Assembly: GCA_030643665.1 (NCBI GenBank)
Contig: DAOWKS010000027.1
Span: 1 to 18,689 of the forward strand
Reading direction: 5' to 3'
Origin: a bacterium
Lineage (GTDB): Bacteria; Patescibacteriota; Minisyncoccia; Minisyncoccales; JAGMAB01
DNA length: 18,689 nucleotides
Below are positions 13,376 through 18,689 of the stretch, one piece after another. The stretch's first letter is position 1. Each line of letters begins with the position of its first letter. The position numbers and the translations under genes are program-made. Below the pieces are notes generated by a model that saw nothing but the letters and a program-made list of their open reading frames with translations, was not told the origin of the DNA and did no database searches.

Positions 13376-15401
13376 AAGCCCTGTAAAAGCAATAAGTATT
13401 GGAAAATTTTTAGGGCCTAAATATAAGGTTCTATCTTCTTATGGACATATTCGGGATTTGCCGAAAGGGGAATTGGGAGTAGATATTGAAAATAATTTCA
13501 AACCAAAATATGTTATTCCTTTGAAAGCCAGAAAAAATGTAAATATCCTGAAAAAAGAAGCGGAAAAAGCGGAATTATTAATTTTAGCCACTGATGAAGA
13601 CAGAGAAGGAGAAGCAATTGCCTATCATTTAGACAAAATTTTAAACATAAACAAAGAAAAGGATTGTCAGAGAATTGTTTTTCACGAAATAACAAAACAA
13701 GCGATTGAAAACGCAATAAAAAATCCTCGCGACATTAACAAGGACTTAGTTGACGCTCAGCAGGCGCGGAGAATTTTGGACCGCTTAGTTGGTTATAAAT
13801 TATCACCTTTCTTGTGGAAAAAAGTAGTTAGAAAATTATCGGCCGGAAGAGTTCAATCAGTAGCAGTGCGGCTAATTTGCGCAAGGGAAAAAGAAATACA
13901 AAAGTTTAAACCAGAGGAATATTGGACAATCGTCGCTTCGCTCCTCAAAAGCGAAAAGCGAAAAGCGAAAAGCGAAAATTATGGATTTGAAGCGTTATTA
14001 GTGAAAAAAGACAATAAAACAATTCCGAAATTAGGAATTAAAACAAAAAAAGAAACAGATGAAATTGTTAAAGATTTAAAAAACGCAGAATACAAAGTAA
14101 TAAATGCCGTAAAAAAAGAAATAAAAAGAAATCCTTTGCCGCCTTTTACAACAAGCACTTTACAGCAAGAAGCGTCAAAAAAGTTTCGTTTCCCTGTTAA
14201 ATTTACAATGAGAATTGCCCAGCAGCTTTATGAAACCGGGTTAATCACCTATCACAGAACCGATTCTCTAAATCTTTCAGATTTATCTTTATTCGCGGCC
14301 AAAAAATTTATTATTGAACAATATGGAGAAAAATACTGGGCCGGCTTTTTTAAAAAATACAAAACAAAATCAAAAGGCGCGCAAGAGGCGCATGAAGCTA
14401 TTAGGCCAAGCTATCCTGCTCAAAAACCAAAAAAATTAGACGATGTTCAGTCCAAACTCTATGATTTGATATGGCGAAGATTTATTGCGTCACAAATGAA
14501 TCAAGCTGTTTTTGACGCTACCACTATTGATATTTCAGCAGAGGATTATGTTTTCCGAGCCAGCGGACAAACTTTGAAATTTGACGGTTTCTTAAAAGTG
14601 TATTCTTTAAAATATGAAGAAACCGAATTGCCTGTTTTGGAAAAAGATGAAATTTTAGAATTTAAAAAACTCATTCCATCACAACACTTTACCCAGCCGT
14701 TGCCAAGATACAGCGAAGCGCTTTTAATTAAAACATTGGAAGAAAACGGAATTGGACGGCCATCAACATACGCGCCAACAATCTCTACTATTCAAGAAAG
14801 AAACTATGTCCAAAAAAATGAAAATAAAAAATTTGAACCGACAGAAATAGGCGTTATTGTTGATGATTTATTGGTTGAACATTTTCCAAAAATTGTTTCT
14901 CTTAAATTTACAGCTGAAATGGAAGAAAATCTGGATAAAATTGCCCAAGGCAAACAAGATTGGGTTTCAATAATTAAGGAATTTTATGAACCTTTTGAAA
15001 AAAACTTAAAGCAAAAATATGAAGAGGTTGAAAAAAAAGACATTAATAAAAAACCAACCGGAAAAAAATGCGCAAAATGCGGCGCAGAAATGATTATTAA
15101 ATTAGGCAGGTTCGGCAAATTTTACGCTTGTTCCGGCTTTCCAAAATGCAAATACACAGAGTCCTTAAAAGAAAACACATTGGATATCAAATGCCCAAAA
15201 TGTAAAAAAGGCGATATTAATGAAAAACGAACCAAAAAAGGAAAAATATTTTATGGCTGTTCAAACTGGCCAAAATGCGATTTTGCTTTATGGGACAAAC
15301 CAACCGGCGAAAAATGCGAAAAATGCGGCTCGCTTTTGGTTAAAACAAAACGCAAGCAAATAAAATGCTCAAGCAAGGAATGCGATTACGTGAAACCTTG
15401 A
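13356..15401 (+). CDS. topA: DNA topoisomerase I
   Basis: 681 residues. TOPRIM domain: VVVESPVKA (Glu7) and LATDEDREGE (Asp80, Asp82, Glu84). The catalytic tyrosine is Tyr299 in LITYHRTDS. Three C-terminal four-cysteine zinc ribbons follow (Cys572/575/592/598, Cys613/616/635/641, Cys654/657/671/676). Function: relaxes negative supercoils by cutting one strand. The start overlaps the dprA end by 20 nt and has an AGGAG 10 nt upstream, one of the few clear Shine-Dalgarno sites here. Residues 198-208 (KSEKRKAKSEN) come from four copies of a 7-bp repeat, a period that is not a multiple of three, so a gain or loss of one unit would shift the frame. The stop codon overlaps the -35 box of the next promoter. 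Confidence 0.96.
   Translation: MQLVVVESPVKAISIGKFLGPKYKVLSSYGHIRDLPKGELGVDIENNFKPKYVIPLKARKNVNILKKEAEKAELLILATDEDREGEAIAYHLDKILNINKEKDCQRIVFHEITKQAIENAIKNPRDINKDLVDAQQARRILDRLVGYKLSPFLWKKVVRKLSAGRVQSVAVRLICAREKEIQKFKPEEYWTIVASLLKSEKRKAKSENYGFEALLVKKDNKTIPKLGIKTKKETDEIVKDLKNAEYKVINAVKKEIKRNPLPPFTTSTLQQEASKKFRFPVKFTMRIAQQLYETGLITYHRTDSLNLSDLSLFAAKKFIIEQYGEKYWAGFFKKYKTKSKGAQEAHEAIRPSYPAQKPKKLDDVQSKLYDLIWRRFIASQMNQAVFDATTIDISAEDYVFRASGQTLKFDGFLKVYSLKYEETELPVLEKDEILEFKKLIPSQHFTQPLPRYSEALLIKTLEENGIGRPSTYAPTISTIQERNYVQKNENKKFEPTEIGVIVDDLLVEHFPKIVSLKFTAEMEENLDKIAQGKQDWVSIIKEFYEPFEKNLKQKYEEVEKKDINKKPTGKKCAKCGAEMIIKLGRFGKFYACSGFPKCKYTESLKENTLDIKCPKCKKGDINEKRTKKGKIFYGCSNWPKCDFALWDKPTGEKCEKCGSLLVKTKRKQIKCSSKECDYVKP
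13947..13978. repeat. Heptanucleotide tandem repeat in topA
   Basis: AAAAGCG repeated four times plus AAAA. It lies in a poorly conserved loop of TopA between the TOPRIM region and the catalytic domain. Confidence 0.9.
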
Positions 15402-15425
15402 CAGAACTTTTTGAATTGCTATATT
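15398..15425 (+). promoter_or_regulatory. Strong promoter of the leader region
   Basis: Perfect TTGACA (15398-15403), 16-bp spacer, TATATT (15420-15425). The -35 box contains the topA stop codon. The -10 box is 12 nt before the ATG of a 28-codon frame, so that frame would be translated from a nearly leaderless transcript. Confidence 0.75.
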
Positions 15426-15437
15426 AAAAATAACATT

Positions 15438-15524
15438 ATGAAATATCAAACTTACGCAGAAATTATATTTTTTGGATTTAGATTTTTTACCTCTATTGAG
15501 AAAGGAGTTAGTTTGATTACATAA
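15438..15524 (+). CDS. Candidate Phe-rich leader peptide
   Basis: A 28-codon frame starting MKYQTYAE, with IIFFGFRFF at residues 9-17 (five Phe codons, all TTT) and ending GVSLIT. It starts 12 nt after a near-consensus -10 box and stops at 15524, just past the first arm of a hairpin that competes with a terminator. This position is what a translation-coupled attenuator needs: ribosomes stalled on the Phe codons would leave the antiterminator free, while ribosomes reaching the stop would cover it. The T-rich base composition alone could yield Phe codons, so the peptide call is an inference from the whole arrangement. No Shine-Dalgarno is present. Confidence 0.5.
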   Translation: MKYQTYAEIIFFGFRFFTSIEKGVSLIT

Positions 15525-15585
15525 TAATTTCCTAAAAAATAAAATATCTAAACTAACCTCTTTCTCAGAAGAGGTTTTTTGTTTT
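15498..15585 (+). promoter_or_regulatory. Candidate transcription attenuator (mutually exclusive hairpins)
   Basis: Arm 15498-15514 (GAGAAAGGAGTTAGTTT) can pair with 15550-15566 (AAACTAACCTCTTTCTC): 17 positions with one mismatch and one G-U pair. The second arm also forms the 5' half of the terminator at 15555-15576. The two structures cannot exist together. This stretch and the leader frame account for most of the 235 bp between topA and the 129-aa gene. Confidence 0.6.
15555..15585 (+). terminator. Intrinsic terminator in the leader of the 129-aa gene
   Basis: AACCTCTT (15555-15562), 6-nt loop, AAGAGGTT (15569-15576), then a T run to 15580, G, TTTT. It lies 52 nt upstream of the next gene, after the promoter, so it would cut most transcripts unless prevented. 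Confidence 0.8.
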
Positions 15586-15636
15586 AAAACTTCTCTGAAT
15601 AGGTCATTTACAAAAGAATAAGGAGTAAATCAAAAA

Positions 15637-16026
15637 ATGGAAGAAAAAGAGGAAATAACGATAAAGGCAAGCAAAGCAAAATGTATTGATTTCGTAGAAA
15701 CAAATTTTGACCAGATAAGAAAAATGGGTGATTATATACAATACAGACATAAGGAATATCCTCATTTTGAAGCAGCGATAACTATGGATAATCTGTATTT
15801 CGCAAGACCAGATGGAGTGGTTTTTTACTTCAAAGACAACGTTGTGGCAATATTTTCTGATAGAAAACTTGATATTTGGCCACAACCCAATGGACTTACT
15901 GAAACACAAAAACGAGCAGTTATACGCACAAGAAAACTCTTGGAAAAAGAACTGAAAAGCGAAAATGGGCTCTTAGGCTCACGAGAAATCTCTTGGAAAG
16001 ACTTGGAAAAAGAGTTAAAAATTTAA
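15637..16026 (+). CDS. Hypothetical protein behind an attenuator
   Basis: 129 residues; I do not recognise the family. No signal peptide or membrane segment is seen. The middle (YIQYRHKEYPHFEAAITMDNLYFARPDG and VVFYFKDNVVAIFSD) looks like a small beta-rich domain, and the C-terminal third (ETQKRAVIRTRKLLEKELKS) like a charged helix. It has a clear AGGAG 11 nt before the ATG, unlike most genes here. Its expression would depend on readthrough of the terminator at 15555-15585. It ends just before its own terminator, so it forms a single-gene unit. Confidence 0.7.
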   Translation: MEEKEEITIKASKAKCIDFVETNFDQIRKMGDYIQYRHKEYPHFEAAITMDNLYFARPDGVVFYFKDNVVAIFSDRKLDIWPQPNGLTETQKRAVIRTRKLLEKELKSENGLLGSREISWKDLEKELKI

Positions 16027-16058
16027 AAGGCCGTGATTTTTACGGCTTTCTTTTTTTT
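16027..16058 (+). terminator. Intrinsic terminator after the 129-aa gene
   Basis: GCCGT (16030-16034), 7-nt loop, ACGGC (16042-16046), extended by A-T pairs and followed by TTTCTTTTTTTT. It begins at the stop codon. Confidence 0.85.
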
Positions 16059-16068
16059 GAAAATTTCA

Positions 16069-16097
16069 TTGCCAAACCAAAATTTTTTAGTTATAAT
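16069..16097 (+). promoter_or_regulatory. Promoter of tRNA-Leu
   Basis: TTGCCA (16069-16074), 17-bp spacer, TATAAT (16092-16097). The start site would lie about 7 nt before the mature tRNA. Confidence 0.8.
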
Positions 16098-16111
16098 ATA
16101 ATTGAAAAAAA

Positions 16112-16195
16112 GCCGGGGTGGTGAAATTGGCAAACACGATGGATTCAAAATCCATTGCTCGCAAGAGCTTGAGGGTTCAAGTCCCTCCCTCGGCA
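16112..16195 (+). tRNA. tRNA-Leu (anticodon CAA)
   Basis: 84 nt cloverleaf. Acceptor stem GCCGGGG pairs with CCTCGGC (one G-U), discriminator A at 16195. Anticodon stem ATGGA/TCCAT holds the loop TTCAAAA, with anticodon CAA at 16146-16148, reading TTG. The long variable arm GCTCGCAAGAGC marks a class II tRNA, and the T arm is GGGTTCAAGTCCC. The 3' CCA is not encoded (CTA follows), so it must be added enzymatically. Confidence 0.97.
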
Positions 16196-16273
16196 CTAAA
16201 AATCTTACTTGAACTTGAATTTTGGCAGTTTGCCGAATTCTGTTCGGGTATGAATAACTTACGGCGCAAAATG

Positions 16274-16282
16274 TGGTAAGAT
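16274..16282 (+). promoter_or_regulatory. Extended -10 box of the NYN gene, predicted leaderless
   Basis: TGG followed by TAAGAT (16277-16282) fits an extended -10 (TGn). The ATG follows after 8 nt. There is no clear -35 box. The rest of 16196-16273 shows no other signal I can support. Confidence 0.45.
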
Positions 16283-16290
16283 ATAAATAA

Positions 16291-16806
16291 ATGGAAAATA
16301 AATTAAACAATTTTGCGTATATTGACGGAGCGAATCTGCATAAAGGTATAGAAAATTTGAGATGGAAACTTGACTACATGCGATTTAGGGTATGGTTAAC
16401 TGAAAAATACGGGGTGAAAACCGCCTATCTTTTTCTTGGTCTTATTCCTAAATACAAGGAACTCTATACATATTTACAAGAAGCAGGATTTACATTGATA
16501 TTTAAGGAAGTGGTTTATGACGGAGATGGCAAGCCAAAAGGAAATTGTGATGCGGATCTGGTGTTAAAAACAGTTGTTGATTACTATCAAGAGCGATTAG
16601 AAAAAGCAGTAATTGTAACGAGCGACGGTGACTACGCCAGTCTGGTAAATTTTTTGAAAGAAAAAAGGGCTTTTTTGTCTCTCATATCTCCAAATAACAA
16701 ATGCTCTTATCTTTTGAGAAAATTAAATATCCGCATTGTTTATTTAGACACACAAAAAAACAAGATTAGAAAAGAAAAAACCCCCGATGGAGACAAAACT
16801 CCATAA
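16291..16806 (+). CDS. NYN-domain (LabA/PIN-like) putative ribonuclease
   Basis: 171 residues. AYIDGANLHKGI (Asp12) opens the fold; KGNCDADLVLKTVVDYY (Asp87, Asp89) and VTSDGDYASLVNFLKEK (Asp112, Asp114) provide the clustered acids that bind metal in NYN/PIN nucleases. The family is thought to cleave RNA; the target here is unknown. The last residues (KTPDGDKTP) and stop are encoded by the terminator hairpin itself, so the tail is probably not functionally constrained. It has a single-gene transcript with an extended -10 promoter. Confidence 0.88.
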   Translation: MENKLNNFAYIDGANLHKGIENLRWKLDYMRFRVWLTEKYGVKTAYLFLGLIPKYKELYTYLQEAGFTLIFKEVVYDGDGKPKGNCDADLVLKTVVDYYQERLEKAVIVTSDGDYASLVNFLKEKRAFLSLISPNNKCSYLLRKLNIRIVYLDTQKNKIRKEKTPDGDKTP

Positions 16807-16827
16807 GGGTTTTTTTCATGGTGAATT
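16771..16827 (-). ncRNA. Candidate short transcript antisense to the NYN gene end
   Basis: A consensus promoter is followed within about 50 nt by a bidirectional terminator. The predicted RNA is about 55 nt. It contains a 17-codon frame (MKKTLMEFCLHRGFFLF, 16819-16766) that starts 14 nt after the -10 box but runs past the terminator. No gene lies downstream on this strand to be driven. It may be a small RNA, an aborted leader peptide or a cryptic promoter. Confidence 0.35.
16777..16816. terminator. Bidirectional terminator at the 3' end of the NYN gene
   Basis: Outer arms AAAACCC and GGGTTTTTTT with an inner stem ATGGAG (16787-16792) / CTCCAT (16799-16804). It ends with T runs on both strands, so it can stop the NYN transcript and any minus-strand transcript from the promoter at 16834-16861. 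Confidence 0.85.
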
Positions 16828-16833
16828 ACTATA

Positions 16834-16861
16834 ATTATAACAAATTGTGATGTTGTGTCAA
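16834..16861 (-). promoter_or_regulatory. Consensus promoter in the NYN-MFS gap, pointing at the NYN gene
   Basis: Minus strand TTGACA (16861-16856), 16-bp spacer, TATAAT (16839-16834). Both boxes match the sigma-70 consensus perfectly. It is flanked by the inverted repeat GGTGAATT (16820-16827) and AATTCACC (16879-16886). Confidence 0.7.
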
Positions 16862-16870
16862 GGACTTTTC

Positions 16871-16879
16871 TGTGGATAA
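16871..16879 (-). promoter_or_regulatory. Single consensus DnaA box
   Basis: The minus strand reads TTATCCACA, the E. coli DnaA consensus, 10 bp upstream of the -35 box of the preceding promoter. Only one copy was found, so it is more likely a regulatory site or chance than an origin. Confidence 0.4.
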
Positions 16880-16899
16880 ATTCACCCTGTTAAATTTGA

Positions 16900-18090
16900 T
16901 TACTTGAACTTGAATTTGGGTGGCTTGCCTAAAAACATAAAACCCAATGAAAGAACAGCCGCTATTAAAAAAGTGATGTTGATATAAGGAAAAATTAAGA
17001 AAATACCGGCTAAAATAACCAAGAAAAAGAACTTGGAAAGATTCATAACTATTTCCCGGTAAATTATAAATTCATCTGCTTCGGCTCCTTTGAGAGACGC
17101 TTTTTCATAAAAAATTGTCTGGAAAGGAATAGAAGCTGAAGTTCTACAAGTTCTATAAAGAGTCTGGGCTAAAAAAGCGTCAAAAGGCATAACAACAAAG
17201 TATTTAATGAGCCAGGCAATTGACGTCCAAACAGCTCCGATATTCAAAAGCCAGGTTCTCTCTTTAGTGTCGGAAATTTTTCCCATATACAGAGCGAAAA
17301 GCAGAGAAGCCGCCAGGGCAAAAGAGGTGATGCCGCCCATAGCCGCGTAACTAATAGCTAAAATAAACATAAACAAGGGCCAGAGATAACCGTTAATCAC
17401 ACCCTCCAAAGCATTGGTAGCTAAAGCCAAAGAAGTTTGGCGATTTTCTTTTTTGAAAACCCTTTGCCAAGCCCCTATAAAAGAATCAGTATAAATTACT
17501 CGTTTTTTCTTGGAGAGAAAAAGAGGAATTGCTGAAGCAAAAAGAGCTACTAAAACAGCAATAAATAAACCAGGATAACCGGAAATGCTTAAAATCCAAC
17601 CGCCAAGAATCGGACTAATAATAACAGGAATTGAACAAGCTACGCTTAACTTACCTACTTCTCTGCCTCTATGATTTTTTTTAGAAAAAAGCGCGAAATC
17701 AATATGAAAAGCCGGCCAAAAAAGAACCATACCAACAGCCCTTAAAACTATAGCTAAGGTTATTAATAAGAAAATTTGATTGAAAAAAAACAAGCAGAGA
17801 TAATAACTAAAAAAGAAAAAATGGCTGATAAGCATAGAACGCCTCAATCCTATTTTAGCCATTATTTTCCCTCCAAACACAGCCAGTAATCCATAAAGTC
17901 CAAAAACCGCGGCAAAAAATAAAACCGTAAGAGAAAGAGATTTTCCAAAATAAAGATAAAGATAAATAGGTTCAAAAATTAAAATCATTCCCAAAGCCAG
18001 ATTGCGAATAGCAACACTGGTCAAAAACTGAGTAGCTTCTTTTTTTAGAAAATAACGAAGAAAATAAATGGGAGAAAAATGAAAAGACAT
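16900..18090 (-). CDS. Major facilitator superfamily transporter
   Basis: 396 residues, almost entirely hydrophobic, with about 11-12 membrane helices. The loop after the second helix, GGKIMAKIGLRRSMLIS (about 73-89), is the MFS signature loop (G...D..GrR) with changes. A second copy of the pattern, MGKISDTKERTWLL (about 269-282), lies in the second half at the equivalent place, as expected for the two-fold repeat of the fold. The substrate cannot be told from sequence; drug or metabolite efflux is possible. The gene starts 8 nt after tsaD and is probably co-transcribed. Confidence 0.9.
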   Translation of the reverse strand: MSFHFSPIYFLRYFLKKEATQFLTSVAIRNLALGMILIFEPIYLYLYFGKSLSLTVLFFAAVFGLYGLLAVFGGKIMAKIGLRRSMLISHFFFFSYYLCLFFFNQIFLLITLAIVLRAVGMVLFWPAFHIDFALFSKKNHRGREVGKLSVACSIPVIISPILGGWILSISGYPGLFIAVLVALFASAIPLFLSKKKRVIYTDSFIGAWQRVFKKENRQTSLALATNALEGVINGYLWPLFMFILAISYAAMGGITSFALAASLLFALYMGKISDTKERTWLLNIGAVWTSIAWLIKYFVVMPFDAFLAQTLYRTCRTSASIPFQTIFYEKASLKGAEADEFIIYREIVMNLSKFFFLVILAGIFLIFPYINITFLIAAVLSLGFMFLGKPPKFKFK

Positions 18091-18098
18091 AGATTTAA

Positions 18099-18689
18099 CT
18101 AAATTTTGAGATTTGCTTCGGCTTTTATATCTTTATTCGTTTTTTTGTTTTCTTTATGATGATAAAAAGCTGTTATACCGACCATTACCGCGTTATCGGT
18201 GCAATATTTCGCCTCTGGAATACAAAATTTAGAATATGGAATTTCTTTTTTTATCTTTTCTTTAAATTGTTTTCTTAATTCTTTATTAGCAGTAACTCCG
18301 CCGCCTAAAATTATTGCTTTTGTCTTATATTTTTTGGCGGCTTTTAAAGTTTTAGAAAGTAAAACATCAATTATTGCCTGTTGTATCTCGCGACACATTT
18401 CTTGAATATATTTTTTGGATTTTCTAATTTTTTTTGGCTGATTTTTACTACCGAAGGCAGCAAGGTTCTGCTGAGCGAAGCGAGGCAGGTTCTTTAAATT
18501 GTATAAAACAGCTGTTTTCAAACCGCTAAAACTGAAATCATAATTCTTTTGATAAATCATTGGCCGGGGCAGTTTAATTGATAATTGATTATTAATCATT
18601 AATAATTTAGCGGCTTGCTCGGCGATGGCCGGTCCTCCAGGATAACCTAATCCTAAAATTCTGGCTGTTTTATCAAAACACTCGCCTGC
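18099..18689 (-). CDS. tsaD: tRNA threonylcarbamoyladenosine synthase subunit TsaD, 5' end cut off by window edge
   Basis: The open frame runs without a start from 18689 to the stop at 18099, 196 codons. An internal ATG at 18599 is not the start, because the conserved AGECFDKTARILGLGYPGGP lies before it. FSFSGLKTAV, AIILGGGVTANKELR and YCTDNAVMVG are typical of the family; the conserved aspartate in TDNA binds metal. Role: with TsaB and TsaE it attaches threonylcarbamoyl to A37 of ANN-decoding tRNAs. Between FSGLKTAV and the next helix lies an extra stretch (about 15-20 residues, PRFAQQNLAAFGSKNQ) encoded by repeat-like GC-rich DNA. AGEC replaces the more usual AGEA. Confidence 0.94.
   Translation of the reverse strand, partial: AGECFDKTARILGLGYPGGPAIAEQAAKLLMINNQLSIKLPRPMIYQKNYDFSFSGLKTAVLYNLKNLPRFAQQNLAAFGSKNQPKKIRKSKKYIQEMCREIQQAIIDVLLSKTLKAAKKYKTKAIILGGGVTANKELRKQFKEKIKKEIPYSKFCIPEAKYCTDNAVMVGITAFYHHKENKKTNKDIKAEANLKI
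18450..18490. repeat. GC-rich repeat-like insertion in tsaD
   Basis: It contains the inverted repeat CAGCA/TGCTG around AGGTTC, and the words GCAAGGTTCTGC and GGCAGGTTCT that repeat each other. It interrupts the usual spacing of TsaD motifs in frame. Confidence 0.5.

Noticed and set aside
16196..16273. Regulatory RNA between tRNA-Leu and the NYN gene
   Set aside because: No stable hairpin with a T run or other signal was found.
16023..16310. Minus-strand frame of 95 codons containing REGLEPSSSCEQWILNPSCLPISPP
   Set aside because: It is antisense to tRNA-Leu; this peptide pattern is a well-known false gene produced by reading tRNA-Leu backwards.
16820..16886. Possible replication origin
   Set aside because: Only one consensus DnaA box was found, with no cluster and no dnaA or dnaN gene nearby.

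Overview
The window looks like a piece of a small, AT-rich genome from the Candidate Phyla Radiation (Patescibacteria), most likely Parcubacteria-like. The lineage is inferred from several signs: short FtsZ and LepB proteins, an oxygen-sensitive NrdD/NrdG ribonucleotide reductase, two membrane-anchored proteins with the 'ADWKTY.N.EYGFE.K.P ... FNQMLSTF' pattern that I associate with these genomes, and many start codons with no Shine-Dalgarno sequence. TGA is a normal stop (ftsA, topA and relB end in it), so the code is the standard bacterial one. No rRNA, CRISPR array, transposase or integrase was seen.

Layout. Minus strand, 1-3517: nrdG (cut by the left edge) and nrdD, joined by a 1-nt stop/start overlap. 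nrdD is split by an in-frame 320-residue LAGLIDADG intein. Minus strand, 3596-11834, transcribed right to left, is a tightly packed block: lepB, hisS, HIT hydrolase, rpsU, yqeY, a 237-aa membrane-anchored protein, ybeY, ftsA, a RelE/RelB-type toxin-antitoxin pair, a 98-aa membrane protein, a 345-aa membrane-anchored protein, then ftsZ and a terminator. Plus strand, 11891-15401: pth, dprA, topA, diverging from lepB across 56 bp. 15402-16058: a leader region with a strong promoter, a short Phe-rich reading frame and two mutually exclusive hairpins ahead of an unknown 129-aa gene. 16069-16195: tRNA-Leu(CAA) with its own promoter. 16291-16806: a NYN-domain nuclease gene. 16807-16899: a promoter-rich intergenic spot. 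Minus strand, 16900-18689: an MFS transporter and tsaD (cut by the right edge).

Most genes are core information-processing or division genes: tRNA charging and recycling (hisS, pth, tsaD, tRNA-Leu), ribosome maturation (ybeY, rpsU), DNA topology and uptake (topA, dprA), dNTP supply (nrdD/nrdG), secretion (lepB) and division (ftsA, ftsZ).

Three points stand out. (1) A 48-bp perfect direct repeat shows that about 2 kb carrying the toxin-antitoxin pair was inserted exactly at what had been an overlapping ftsA-ftsZ junction, with both genes left intact. (2) The 15402-15636 region has the logic of a translation-coupled transcription attenuator, unexpected in a reduced genome. (3) Several promoters place the -10 box only 8-12 nt before the start codon, which predicts leaderless mRNAs.
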